A DNA stretch of 64,000 nucleotides from Paenarthrobacter histidinolovorans (GCF_014647595.1 NZ_BMPM01000001.1:868001-932000), one strand, 5' to 3'. Numbered from the stretch's first letter, positions 33,618 through 41,453 are shown. Program-made: numbers and translations. Notes: a model not told the origin generated them from the letters alone.

Positions 33618-33629
33618 ATGCATATGCAT
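33618..33629. promoter_or_regulatory. 12-base perfect palindrome in the yceI promoter
   Basis: ATGCATATGCAT is self-complementary over all 12 bases and lies just before a TATACT hexamer (33633-33638) that could be a -10 box. The size and position suggest a MarR- or similar-type operator, but no regulator gene is adjacent. Confidence 0.4.
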
Positions 33630-33659
33630 GTTTATACTGGGTACGAAGCTCGGTTGACG

Positions 33660-33687
33660 CTTCAAGCAATTGGCTTCAAGCAATTGG
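33660..33687. repeat. Two exact 14-bp tandem repeats before yceI
   Basis: The unit at 33660-33673 is repeated at 33674-33687, with another six bases of a third copy following. Each unit contains a near-palindrome around AATT (AAGC-AATT-GGCTT). This may be a duplicated operator or a slippage product in the 5' leader. Confidence 0.6.
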
Positions 33688-33739
33688 CTTCAACCAGGCA
33701 AGCACGCAGTACCTTCCACTACTTATAGGAGCAACAACC

Positions 33740-34294
33740 ATGATGACCCTCCCCGCTTCCGTCACCACCGGCACCTGGACCCTCGACGCTTCCCACAGCG
33801 AGATCGGCTTCACCGTTCGCCACGCAGGCATCAGCAAGGTCCGCGGCCAGTTCAAGGACGCTTCGGCCACCCTGGAAGTTGGCGAGACCCTCACCGACTC
33901 CAAGGTCAACGCAACCATCCAGACCGCCAGCTTCGATTCCGGCGACGTCAACCGCGATGGCCACGTCAAGGGCGAAGACTTCTTTGATGTTGAGAAGTTC
34001 CCGGAAATCACCTTCGTGTCCCGCCACGTCAAGGCCAACGGCAACAGCTTCGACCTCGTGGGCGATCTCACAATCAAGGGCGTCACCAAGGAGGTCTCCA
34101 TCGAGACCGAGTTCAACGGCGTTGCAGTTGACCCGTTCGGCAACACCCGGGCAGGCGTCTCCGGCGAAACCACCATCAGCCGCAAGGACTTCGGCCTTAC
34201 CTGGAACGCAGTCCTCGAAGCCGGTGGCGTCCTGGTGAGCGACAAGGTGGTCATCAACCTGGAACTCGCGTTCATCGCTCCGGCCGCAGCCTGA
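33740..34294 (+). CDS. YceI-family lipocalin-like protein
   Basis: A 184-residue YceI protein, a beta-barrel that binds a polyprenyl chain in known structures. The motifs GTWTLDASHSEIGFTVRHAG, VRGQFKDASATL, FFDVEKFPEITFVS and DLTIKGVTKEV are standard. No signal peptide is seen, as is usual for actinobacterial members. GGAG precedes the first ATG at 33740. The gene is monocistronic with a long leader of some 100 bases containing short repeats; a hairpin terminator follows. Confidence 0.92.
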   Translation: MMTLPASVTTGTWTLDASHSEIGFTVRHAGISKVRGQFKDASATLEVGETLTDSKVNATIQTASFDSGDVNRDGHVKGEDFFDVEKFPEITFVSRHVKANGNSFDLVGDLTIKGVTKEVSIETEFNGVAVDPFGNTRAGVSGETTISRKDFGLTWNAVLEAGGVLVSDKVVINLELAFIAPAAA

Positions 34295-34310
34295 TTCCAG
34301 AACACACCGG

Positions 34311-34349
34311 ACGGCGTCCCTGTTCAGCCTCGCGCTGCAGGGGCGCCGT
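34311..34349 (+). terminator. Terminator behind yceI
   Basis: Arms 34311-34322 and 34338-34349 pair over 12 bases with one G-T wobble; a short T-run follows at 34349-34351. Confidence 0.65.
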
Positions 34350-34460
34350 TTCGCATACACATGAGTCACCCGGCTATTGTTCGGCAAACACCCTGTATTT
34401 AGCTGCGAGTTGGCTCCGAATTTCCTATGCAACCTTCAACCTGCGGTCTACAGTGATGCC

Positions 34461-35141
34461 ATGAGTACCCCAGATGAAGCACCTCAGCCACAGCAGCCCG
34501 GCGCCCAGCCACCGCAGCCAGGCAATGTTCCTCCTGCGGGCTACCAACCTCCCGGTGGTTACCAGCCTCCCCAAGGCGGATCAGTTCCGCCAGGCGGCTA
34601 CCAAGGGCAGCAAGGTTTCCAACCTCCCCCGGCCTACCAGCAGCCGGGACAACCCGCCTACACAGCACCCGCCGGCCCGAACCCCGCGCCTCCCGCCGGA
34701 TTGGGCTACAACGCACCTCCGCGGAACGTATTCGGCCTGGACTTCAGCAACATCGCACAAAGGTTCCGTGATACCACGGGCATCCCGAAGACCCTCACGA
34801 CGTCCTACTGGCTGTGGATCGCGGCAGCGACACTGGGCGTCATCGCCAACTTCGCCAACATCTTCATCTACCGCGACTACTTTGGAGCACTGGCCATCGG
34901 GACGGGGATCTTCAACTTCGTCTTCAGCATCATCATGGCCGCCGTCTACGCCTTCATCGCCATCCGCATGAAGGAGGGAGCCCGCTGGGCCCGGCTCGTC
35001 CTCTCCATTTTGGGTGGCTTCGCGGTCTTCTCCCTGCTTTTCCTTCTGATTACTTTCAACCTGGGGCTGCTCAGTTCAGCGGCCGCTGTTGCCGCAGCGA
35101 TCATGATGTGGCTCCCCGAATCGCAAAAACACTTCGTTTAG
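34461..35141 (+). CDS. Pro/Gln/Gly-rich membrane protein, paralogue 1
   Basis: A 226-residue protein of unknown function. Residues 1-~90 are disordered and rich in P, Q, G and Y (PPGGYQPPQ-type units). Four hydrophobic helices follow at roughly 115-135, 145-170, 183-205 and 205-222, with RMKEGARWARLVLSILGG between helices 2 and 3. The same helix layout and loop recur in the protein at 35369, so the two are tandem paralogues. I chose the ATG at 34461 because the tail starts cleanly there; upstream codons lack the composition. Confidence 0.75.
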   Translation: MSTPDEAPQPQQPGAQPPQPGNVPPAGYQPPGGYQPPQGGSVPPGGYQGQQGFQPPPAYQQPGQPAYTAPAGPNPAPPAGLGYNAPPRNVFGLDFSNIAQRFRDTTGIPKTLTTSYWLWIAAATLGVIANFANIFIYRDYFGALAIGTGIFNFVFSIIMAAVYAFIAIRMKEGARWARLVLSILGGFAVFSLLFLLITFNLGLLSSAAAVAAAIMMWLPESQKHFV

Positions 35142-35156
35142 GCATGTTCTGAGCAG

Positions 35157-35193
35157 AAGGCCGCGGCCGGATCCCGGGGATCCCCGCGGCCTT
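35157..35193. terminator. Terminator between the two paralogues
   Basis: Ten-base perfect arms at 35157-35166 and 35184-35193 around a 17-base loop that itself contains a GGATCC-type palindrome. It separates the two tandem genes into independent units. Confidence 0.7.
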
Positions 35194-35368
35194 CATCATG
35201 AAGACGTACGCCAACATGATGATTTTCCCTGCCCTCTTGAAATTCCTGCGTGTGGTATGCAACGGCGCGGGGACCTGGGGGTACGGTGGAAACAGAACCA
35301 CGCTGGGGGCAGGGTCACTTTGCTGATCCCGGCGGCCGTACCTGCAGTCGAACAAGCAAAGGAATGCC

Positions 35369-36112
35369 ATGAGCAACCCTCCATACCCGCCGTCGAACCC
35401 GGGCGACTCCAACCAGCCTGAGCAGCCGGGCGCACAGCCCGCCGCGCCTCAGTACGGTCAGCAGTCCCAGCCGCCGGCAGCCCCGCAGTACGGCCAGCCC
35501 GCCGCGCCCCAGTACGGCCAGCAGACCCAGCCGCCGGCAGCCCCGCAGTACGGCCAGCCTCCTGCGCCCCAGTACGGCCAGACCGGCGCTTCCCCCTATG
35601 GACAGGCACCGCAGTACGGCCAGGACACCAACTGGCCAAGCCAGCAGCCGGGCCCTGCCACAGTCCCGCAAATGGTCAACATCGCCTTCTGGTTGATTAT
35701 CGGCGCCGGCGCAATCTGGCTTATCTCCATCCTTATTTCCATGGCGGCGATGAACGACCCCTCCTTCAGGAGCATGTTCGAAGACCAGATGTCGGCCGGC
35801 GGCGCCGCGGATGTCCGCTTCGAAGATGTCCAGGGCTTCATCGTGGGCGTCATGGTTGCACTCGGAGTCATCGGTGCCGGCCTGTACGCTCTCGTCGCCA
35901 TCAACGTCCGCAAGGGCCGCAACTGGGCACGCATCCTTGGCACCGTCCTTGCTGCGTTGTCGATCTTTGCCCTCGTGCCGCTCAGCCTTGCCACGCTTTC
36001 AGCACTGCTCGGAATCGCAGCGATCGTCCTTCTGTACCTCCCGGCGTCGGCTCCGTACTTCCGGAAGACGGCGCAGTTCGGAAACCCGTACCAGACTCCC
36101 TCCGGACGCTAA
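35369..36112 (+). CDS. Pro/Gln-rich membrane protein with AAPQYGQ repeats, paralogue 2
   Basis: A 247-residue protein. The N-terminal ~95 residues hold about seven AAPQYGQ/PAPQYGQ repeats, then a four-helix membrane domain with ALVAINVRKGRNWARILGTVLAAL between helices 2 and 3, as in paralogue 1. Such proteins with low-complexity cytoplasmic tails and a DUF4064/TM2-like membrane part are widespread in Actinobacteria and uncharacterised. A possible role in envelope organisation is speculation. Confidence 0.78.
   Translation: MSNPPYPPSNPGDSNQPEQPGAQPAAPQYGQQSQPPAAPQYGQPAAPQYGQQTQPPAAPQYGQPPAPQYGQTGASPYGQAPQYGQDTNWPSQQPGPATVPQMVNIAFWLIIGAGAIWLISILISMAAMNDPSFRSMFEDQMSAGGAADVRFEDVQGFIVGVMVALGVIGAGLYALVAINVRKGRNWARILGTVLAALSIFALVPLSLATLSALLGIAAIVLLYLPASAPYFRKTAQFGNPYQTPSGR
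35435..35580. repeat. Tandem repeats encoding PQYGQ units
   Basis: Two near-identical 66-base blocks, each coding for three PQYGQ-type units, lie in the 5' part of the gene. Differences are mostly silent third-position changes, suggesting fairly recent duplication. Confidence 0.7.
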
Positions 36113-36134
36113 AGCGACAGGACTGGAAGCACAC

Positions 36135-36195
36135 CACAACGGGCGCGGATCCGGCGAAGGCTAAACAGCCTGGCCCGGGGTCTGCGCCCGTTGTG
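36135..36195. terminator. Long-loop inverted repeat at the convergent end of paralogue 2 and rex
   Basis: Arms 36135-36146 and 36184-36195 are exact 12-base complements; the loop includes the rex stop codon. It is placed like a shared terminator, but the 37-base loop makes this uncertain. Confidence 0.45.
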
Positions 36196-36868
36196 CGTGG
36201 TAAGCCAGAATCTGCAGCTCGGTGGCCATGTCCACTTTCCGCAGATTCACATGCGGCGGGACCTGCAGGAGCACCGGCGCGAAGCTCAGGATGCTCCTGA
36301 TTCCGGCGGAGATGACGCGGTCGCACACTGCTTGCGCCACCGTGGCCGGCAGGGCAAGCACCACCATGTTCGTGTGGGTTCGCTCCAGGACCCGCTCAAG
36401 TTCGGCCGAATCGCTGACGCGCAGCCAACCCACCTCGTTGCCGATCACCATGGGGTCGGCGTCAAAGATGGCGACGACGTCGAATCCCCTGGACTCGAAG
36501 CCGCCGTACCTGGCAAGGGCCTTGCCGAGGTTACCGGCACCGACGATTGCCACTTTCCAGTCATGGGTCAGGCCCAGCGCCGCGGCAATGTGACGGCTGA
36601 GGTACTGGACCTCGTAGCCCACGCCGCGGGTTCCATAGGAGCCTACGTAGGAAAGGTCCTTGCGGAGCGTGGAGGAACTGACACCTGACGCCTCTGCCAG
36701 CGCCTCGGAGGAAACGCGCTCAACCCCTTCGGCCAGCAGAGAGTTCAGCGCACGCAAATAGAGGGTCATCCGGGCCACAGCCGCGGGCGGGATCTGCTTT
36801 GCCGCAGGTTCGTTGTCCCCGGATAGTGCATCCGCGGACGGTTCCAGCGCAGTCACGGTATTCTCCAT
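36161..36868 (-). CDS. rex: Redox-sensing transcriptional repressor Rex
   Basis: A 235-residue NADH/NAD+ sensor that represses respiratory and fermentative genes. The winged-helix N-domain contains the recognition segment SSTLRKDLSYVGSYG; the Rossmann domain has VAIVGAGNLGKALARYGGF and the C-terminal domain-swap helix. The start at 36868 is chosen by comparison with family length; the ribosome site is weak and a start 16 codons upstream is possible. A short Ala/Glu-rich extension precedes the DNA-binding domain. It is followed upstream by the glutaredoxin gene on the same strand. Confidence 0.93.
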   Translation of the reverse strand: MENTVTALEPSADALSGDNEPAAKQIPPAAVARMTLYLRALNSLLAEGVERVSSEALAEASGVSSSTLRKDLSYVGSYGTRGVGYEVQYLSRHIAAALGLTHDWKVAIVGAGNLGKALARYGGFESRGFDVVAIFDADPMVIGNEVGWLRVSDSAELERVLERTHTNMVVLALPATVAQAVCDRVISAGIRSILSFAPVLLQVPPHVNLRKVDMATELQILAYHAQRAQTPGQAV

Positions 36869-36944
36869 TGCGTCGCTTTGTTGTTCCACTCTATGACCCC
36901 CGGCCGGACTCAACAAAAGCCGCTACATACGGACAACCCCACCC

Positions 36945-37199
36945 TCAGCCCTCCAGGGCTTTCTTCAAGGTGCGGGTCAGCCGGTCCTCGTCGATCTTCC
37001 AAAAATCGCGCTGGATACCGTTCACCAGCACCACCGGAATCTCTTCCGCGTAGCGTTCCCGAAGCTGGGGATCGGCGTCGATCGACTGTTCGGACCAGCC
37101 CAGGCCGAGGTCCGCAGTAACCCGCTCGACGGCGGCACGGGCGGCCGTACAGAGGTGGCAGTCAGCTTTGGTGAGGAGAACGACGTCGGGAGTAGGCAT
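36945..37199 (-). CDS. Glutaredoxin-family protein
   Basis: An 84-residue thioredoxin-fold protein with the redox pair CHLC in LLTKADCHLCTAAR and the cis-Pro in EEIPVVLVNG. It belongs to the DUF836-like glutaredoxins often found before rex in this phylum. The start at 37199 is the first ATG; the frame continues far upstream, but that part is antisense to the HAD gene and not coding. It lies 76 bp upstream of rex on the same strand, so they may be one unit. Confidence 0.87.
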   Translation of the reverse strand: MPTPDVVLLTKADCHLCTAARAAVERVTADLGLGWSEQSIDADPQLRERYAEEIPVVLVNGIQRDFWKIDEDRLTRTLKKALEG

Positions 37200-37228
37200 G
37201 TCATTAACGGTAACCGCCCCGCACCCCT

Positions 37229-37251
37229 CCCTCACGTCCCGCCCGTGAGGG
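37229..37251. promoter_or_regulatory. Hairpin in the divergent glutaredoxin/HAD promoter region
   Basis: Perfect 8-base arms (37229-37236, 37244-37251), and outer bases TAACCGCC/GGCGGTTA also pair, so a larger cruciform is possible. It stands 30 bases before the glutaredoxin start. Confidence 0.4.
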
Positions 37252-37304
37252 CGGTTAGAGTGCGCCCTCAACGCGAGGTACCCGCCATTGACTAGACTCA
37301 AGGC

Positions 37305-38123
37305 ATGCCCGAGGAGAAGAACGTCGCCGTTGCCGCTGCTGCCCAAGCGCAGAAGCACAGCGGCGAAGCTGCTTTCTTCGACGTCGACAACACGTTGATG
37401 AAGGGTGCCAGCCTCTTCCACGTGGCACGCAAAATGTATGAACGCAAAGCTTTCACCTTGCCGCAAGCGGCTGGTTTCGCCTGGAAGCAGTTCAAGTTCG
37501 TGATGCGTGGCGAGAACATGGAGGACGTCCATGCCGTTCGCGACTCCGCCCTGACTTTGGCGGCCGGCATCACTGTTGATGACATCAAGGCCTTGGGTGA
37601 AGAGGTCTACGACGAAATGATCGAGTCGCGGATCTGGCCCGGAACCAAGGCTCTGGCTGAGCAACACCTCAGAGTTGGCCGTAAGGTCTGGTTGGTGACG
37701 GCGACGCCGATCGAAGTTGCCACTGTCATTTCCACCCGGCTTGGGCTCACCGGCGCCTTGGGGACCGTGGGCGAGGTGCATGAGGGCATGTACACGGGGA
37801 AACTGGTCGGAGACATCCTGCACGGACCCGCGAAGGCAGTGGCTGTCCAGTTGATCGCTGACCGGGAGGGCCTGGATCTGGACCACTGCTGGGCCTACAG
37901 CGATTCCGCCAACGACATCCCGCTCCTGACAATGGTGGGGCACCCAGTCGTCATCAATCCTGACGCCAAGCTGCGGCGCCATGCCCGCGACAACAACTGG
38001 CCCGTCTACGACTTCCGTTCCGGCCGACGTGCAGCAACCCTCGGCCTCAAAGCCGCCACCGTCGGCGGGGCGATCTACGGCCTGTGGCGTGGCTTCTCAC
38101 GATTCCGCGGCCCCCGCCTCTAG
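37305..38123 (+). CDS. HAD-superfamily IB phosphatase (SerB-like)
   Basis: A 272-residue hydrolase. The nucleophile motif is AAFFDVDNTLMKG, motif II is VTATPIEVA and motif IV AYSDSANDIPLLTMVG, as in phosphoserine-phosphatase-like HAD-IB proteins. A basic, weakly hydrophobic C-terminus (about 240-272) may touch the membrane, as in the mycobacterial homologue near Rv0505c/SerB1. The native substrate is not known. It is divergent from the glutaredoxin gene. Confidence 0.87.
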   Translation: MPEEKNVAVAAAAQAQKHSGEAAFFDVDNTLMKGASLFHVARKMYERKAFTLPQAAGFAWKQFKFVMRGENMEDVHAVRDSALTLAAGITVDDIKALGEEVYDEMIESRIWPGTKALAEQHLRVGRKVWLVTATPIEVATVISTRLGLTGALGTVGEVHEGMYTGKLVGDILHGPAKAVAVQLIADREGLDLDHCWAYSDSANDIPLLTMVGHPVVINPDAKLRRHARDNNWPVYDFRSGRRAATLGLKAATVGGAIYGLWRGFSRFRGPRL

Positions 38124-38191
38124 CCCAACCCTCCCTCACCCCCCTCCGGCTTCGCCCGGCCGCGGACGTGAGCAAGCGTCAGGGATGCAAA

Positions 38192-38223
38192 AATGCCCGC
38201 CACCTCGAGAGGCAACGGGCATT
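38192..38223 (-). terminator. Terminator behind the bS22 gene
   Basis: Eight-base arms (38192-38199 and 38216-38223), extended by outer pairs AAGCGT/ACGCTT, followed on the minus strand by a run of five T. It lies between convergent HAD and bS22 genes. Confidence 0.75.
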
Positions 38224-38242
38224 CACGCTTGATGAAGTATCT

Positions 38243-38341
38243 CTACTTCTTATTGCGGCGCTGGTGGCGAGTCTTGCGAAGCAGCTTGCGGTGCTTCTTC
38301 TTTGCCATACGCTTGCGGCGCTTCTTAATAACTGAACCCAC
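38243..38341 (-). CDS. bS22-type mini ribosomal protein (AURKAIP1/COX24 domain)
   Basis: A 32-residue, very basic protein starting at a GTG, with VIKKRRKRMAKKKHRK followed by LLRKTRHQRRNKK. This sequence is nearly invariant in Actinobacteria and matches the small subunit protein seen in mycobacterial ribosomes. AAGGA stands seven bases before the start. It is too short for most gene callers. It lies downstream of the HTH gene, the same pair order as Rv0500A-Rv0500B. Confidence 0.95.
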   Translation of the reverse strand: MGSVIKKRRKRMAKKKHRKLLRKTRHQRRNKK

Positions 38342-38505
38342 GAAAGTTCCTTACAAACTAGAAGTTCCTGTCTGTTGGAACAGATCCGCGGAAGCAGACA
38401 AGTACAACTGACAGATTCTTACATTGACGTAAAACGTTCCTTAACAGAGTACCGCTTCAAAGGGGCACCCCATGACCACGGTCCGTTGGACGGACCCCGG
38501 AAGCC

Positions 38506-38718
38506 TCAGGCGGTCTCGGATTGCCCGTCAACCACAGCGCCCTTGAGGTACTGGGCCACGGCTTCTTCGGGGACCCGGAAAGAACGGCCAAACCTGACGG
38601 CCGGCATTTCCCCTGAGTGGACCAGGCGGTACACGGTCATTTTGGAAACACGCAGGACGTCGGCCACTTCAGCCACCGTCATGAAACGCGCATTCGAGAA
38701 GTTAGTCTCCGCGGACAT
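38506..38718 (-). CDS. Small helix-turn-helix DNA-binding protein (excisionase/MerR-like fold)
   Basis: A 70-residue protein with a winged HTH: FMTVAEVADVLRVSKMTVYRLVHSGEMPAVRFGRSFRVPEEAV. It is conserved as a single-copy gene next to bS22 in Actinobacteria (Rv0500A in M. tuberculosis); its targets are unknown. Despite the excisionase-like domain there is no integrase or attachment site nearby, so it is not a phage remnant. The gap to aroG (38719-38968) shows no other supported gene. Confidence 0.88.
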   Translation of the reverse strand: MSAETNFSNARFMTVAEVADVLRVSKMTVYRLVHSGEMPAVRFGRSFRVPEEAVAQYLKGAVVDGQSETA

Positions 38719-38968
38719 TTCCCATATTCCTTTGCTCTCAGCCGACTAGGACACCCCCAGGAACGGTGTGACGATGCTGAGCCATCAAACAACCATGTGC
38801 TAGATACTCTAGAGGCTGATGGGGCCTATGTGAAAGCTTTTCCAGGAAGTGGGACCCTACTCCCCCTGCTCGGCCGGCACCGGCAGCGCCCGATTCGTGG
38901 GCTCGCTGCCGGGAGTGCCGAACGCGTGGCAGGTTGCGCAGCGCGGCCACGAAACGGCGCCCTCCGAA

Positions 38969-40117
38969 CTACTCCCCCGAGACTTCCCGGCGCTTCCTGG
39001 CCGAGGCCGCGAGTTGTTCCAGCACCGAAGCGGTGACATCCCATTCCATGCAGGCGTCGGTGACACTCTGGCCGTACACGAGCTCCTGCTCGCCGGCCAG
39101 CTGCTTGGCCACATCCAGGTTCTGCGCGCCGCCCACCAGGAAACTCTCCAGCATGACGCCGGCAATCGGGGAGGAGGCGCCTGCTTCGAGCTGGGCACCG
39201 ATTTCCAGTGCGACCTCCGCCTGGCGGTGGTGGCTCTTGCCGCTGTTGGCGTGGCTGGCATCGACAATCAAGCGGGGGTTGAGCCCCTTGGACGCCAGCT
39301 TGGCGGAAGCCGCTGCAACGTCGTCCTTCGAGTAGTTCGGTCCCTTGCGTCCGCCGCGGAGAATGACGTGCGTGTCCGGATTTCCGGAGGTCGCCACAAG
39401 AGCCGCCCGGCCGTCGTCGTCGATTCCCAGGAAGGCCTGCTCAGCGGCCGAGGCGCCGCAAGCATCGATGGCAACCTGGAGGTCGCCGTCGGTGCCGTTC
39501 TTGAAGCCGATGGGCATGGACAGCCCCGAGGCAAGCTGGCGGTGGATCTGGCTTTCGGTGGTGCGCGCACCGATGGCACCCCACGAGACCAGGTCAGCCA
39601 TGTATTGCGGGCTGATGGGCTCGAGGAATTCGGTGGCTGTGGGCAGGCCCAGCGCGGTGACCTGCTTCAGGAATCCACGGGCGGCACGCAGGCCTGCAGC
39701 GATGTCATGGCTGCCGTCCAGGTGGGGATCATTGATGAGGCCCTTCCACCCGACTGTGGTGCGCGGCTTCTCGAAGTACGTCCGCATGACCACCAGAAGG
39801 TCTTCCTTGTGCTTCTCGGCCTGGCTGACCAGACGGCGGGCGTATTCAAGCCCGGCCTTGGGGTCGTGGATGGAGCAGGGTCCCACGATCACCAGCAGGC
39901 GGTCGTCGACGCCGTCCATGATGGCGCGGACCTGGTCGCGGCCGCGGTCGACGACGGCTGCTGAGCGGGCGTCCAGCGGCAACTCGGCGATGAGGTCCTG
40001 CGGGGCCGGAAGCGGCTCGAAGCGGGCCACCCTCAGGTTGGAGGTGGCAGGCTGCGCGACGTTCGTGGCGGCTGGGGAGTCGATCGCTTCGATGGATTCT
40101 GGGGCGGTGCTGGTCAT
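38969..40117 (-). CDS. aroG: Class I 3-deoxy-7-phosphoheptulonate (DAHP) synthase
   Basis: The first enzyme of the shikimate pathway, 382 residues, condensing phosphoenolpyruvate and erythrose 4-phosphate. Type Ia motifs include VIVGPCSIHDPKAGLEYA, RTYFEKPRTTVGWKGLINDP, IGARTTESQIHRQLASG, IGFKNGTDG and VDASHANSGK, with metal-binding Cys, His, Glu and Asp in place. An extra ~40 residues precede the usual start. Start at 40117 is supported by AGGA seven bases before it. Upstream lies a leader peptide coding for W, Y, Y and F, so control by aromatic amino acid supply is likely. Confidence 0.94.
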   Translation of the reverse strand: MTSTAPESIEAIDSPAATNVAQPATSNLRVARFEPLPAPQDLIAELPLDARSAAVVDRGRDQVRAIMDGVDDRLLVIVGPCSIHDPKAGLEYARRLVSQAEKHKEDLLVVMRTYFEKPRTTVGWKGLINDPHLDGSHDIAAGLRAARGFLKQVTALGLPTATEFLEPISPQYMADLVSWGAIGARTTESQIHRQLASGLSMPIGFKNGTDGDLQVAIDACGASAAEQAFLGIDDDGRAALVATSGNPDTHVILRGGRKGPNYSKDDVAAASAKLASKGLNPRLIVDASHANSGKSHHRQAEVALEIGAQLEAGASSPIAGVMLESFLVGGAQNLDVAKQLAGEQELVYGQSVTDACMEWDVTASVLEQLAASARKRREVSGE

Positions 40118-40230
40118 GTCTGGGTCCTGTCCGGGAAACGGAGCGGGCCCCTTTTCAGAACCCGCCGGATATGGCGAAGGGCAGAGAATCATCTCTGCCC
40201 TGTTGGCTCTGAAGGAAAGTTGGATGCGTG
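40118..40230 (-). promoter_or_regulatory. Probable attenuator hairpins between leader peptide and aroG
   Basis: On the minus-strand transcript, a 9-base segment inside the leader ORF (40252-40260) can pair with 40203-40211, and a compact 9-bp stem with a 4-base loop follows (40192-40200 with 40179-40187). The decamer GCGGGCCCCT occurs twice (40241-40250 and 40143-40152) and its self-complementary core allows a further alternative pairing. No clear T-run follows the compact stem, so control at translation rather than termination is possible. Confidence 0.55.
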
Positions 40231-40290
40231 TCAGTTAGACGCGGGCCCCTCCAGAGCCAACGAAAAATACGCATACCAACGGTTTGTCAT
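40231..40290 (-). CDS. Aromatic leader peptide of aroG, 19 residues
   Basis: The short ORF reads MTNRWYAYFSLALEGPASN and stops 113 bases before aroG. Four of residues 5-9 are aromatic (W5, Y6, Y8, F9), the end products of the pathway, which is the signature of ribosome-mediated attenuation. Its ribosome site is weak (GGTGT). A leader with this job has been described, as I recall, before a DAHP synthase gene of Corynebacterium glutamicum. Confidence 0.78.
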   Translation of the reverse strand: MTNRWYAYFSLALEGPASN

Positions 40291-40336
40291 AGCCACACCA
40301 TAACCGCGGCCGATCGGGACCGGCAAATCGCGTTCG

Positions 40337-41356
40337 TCATGATGACAAAAGTTTGCGCAGGAACTGCAACTGCTTGATCCAGTGGTGTTCCTGGCCGCCT
40401 TCATGGTTGTTGAAGCGGTAGACCTCCATGTCCTTGGCGGGCGCGCTGCCCTTTGCGAGGGAATCAGCGCCGTAGTTGTTGTAGCTCGCGAACACCGTGG
40501 ACGGCGGGCAAATATCGTCCATCTGTGCTGCCGAGAACAACGCCGGAACGCTTGCCGCCCGGCCGAGGTGGACGCCGTCGAAGTAGTTGAGCACAGCCAG
40601 CATGGGCTCGTAACGGTCGCGGTGCCGGCCCAGGAATCCGGCGATCTCCGGGTACGGGCCACGTGGTGTGATGTCGATGGCGCGCGGGAAGTCCTGCAGG
40701 AAGGGGACGTCGGGCAGCGCGGCGATAACGCCGTCGAGCCTTCCGGCCGTCAGTCCGGCAGCCGCAACAGTAATGCCGCCACCCTGGCTCACGCCGGTGA
40801 GGACCACAGCGGAAGGGTCGACGGCGGGATGGTGCTGTGCCGCTTCCACCGCCCGGAAGGCGTCCACGTAGACCCGCCGGAAGTAGTAGTTGTCCTGGTG
40901 GTCCGCGCCCCGGGTCATCAGGCCCGCATAGTTGACCTCTCCCGCTGACGGGTGCGGATCCGGGGTGTCGCCGGAGACACCGCCGTAGCCTTGCCCCCTG
41001 GTGTCCATGATGAAGTGCGCGTAGCCGGCCTGTGCCCAGCGGGTGTTCTGGTTGACCAGGCCGCGCCCGCCGGAGTAGCCAATGTATTCCACCACCACGG
41101 GAAGTTGCTTGCCCGGTTCCAGGTGCGCCGGAAGGTGAAGCCACCCCTTGATCCGGGCTCCCCCGAAGCCGGAGAACGTGACGTCGAAGGTGTCGATGAC
41201 GCTGAGGTAGTTGTCCACCGGCTCAAACACCGCATCCAGCGGGACAGCGCGGGCTTCGGCTATGGTCCGGTCCCAGAACCGATCCAGATCTGCCGGCGGG
41301 ACCGCGGCTGAGACATACTCGCGGAGTTGCTCGAGGGGGAGGTCAAAGAGAGGCAT
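40337..41356 (-). CDS. Acetylxylan esterase / cephalosporin-C deacetylase family (CE7)
   Basis: A 339-residue serine esterase that removes acetyl groups from oligosaccharides. The nucleophile elbow is GVSQGGG (about residue 195), the RGQ-type motif is in MDTRGQGYGG, and the C-terminal Asp and His are in QMDDICPPST and NNHEGGQEHH. There is no signal peptide, so it acts inside the cell on imported acetylated oligosaccharides. It is divergent from the oxidoreductase fusion gene and marks the start of the carbohydrate island. Confidence 0.9.
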   Translation of the reverse strand: MPLFDLPLEQLREYVSAAVPPADLDRFWDRTIAEARAVPLDAVFEPVDNYLSVIDTFDVTFSGFGGARIKGWLHLPAHLEPGKQLPVVVEYIGYSGGRGLVNQNTRWAQAGYAHFIMDTRGQGYGGVSGDTPDPHPSAGEVNYAGLMTRGADHQDNYYFRRVYVDAFRAVEAAQHHPAVDPSAVVLTGVSQGGGITVAAAGLTAGRLDGVIAALPDVPFLQDFPRAIDITPRGPYPEIAGFLGRHRDRYEPMLAVLNYFDGVHLGRAASVPALFSAAQMDDICPPSTVFASYNNYGADSLAKGSAPAKDMEVYRFNNHEGGQEHHWIKQLQFLRKLLSS

Positions 41357-41453
41357 GAGGTCATCCTACGTCATGGTTTTGTGGGCGCTGTCACAGGGCG
41401 CGGGGGCCGCCGGTCCCCTGCAGCAGCTTGCCGCACCGGGCCCAGCTTCCGAT

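Noticed and set aside
36161..36916. Start of rex at 36916
   Set aside because: No ribosome site precedes it and the added residues are not seen in the family as I know it, although the preferred start at 36868 also has a weak site.
38506..38718. Excisionase-like HTH gene as a sign of an integrated element
   Set aside because: No integrase, tRNA or direct-repeat attachment site is near, and the gene pair with bS22 is a conserved chromosomal feature.
38849..39964. Plus-strand frame opposite the DAHP synthase gene
   Set aside because: It is antisense to a clearly coding gene; the short upstream part has no ribosome site or family match.
40179..40200. Compact hairpin before aroG as a simple factor-independent terminator
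   Set aside because: There is no T-run after the stem on the minus strand; an attenuator working through alternative folds is more likely.
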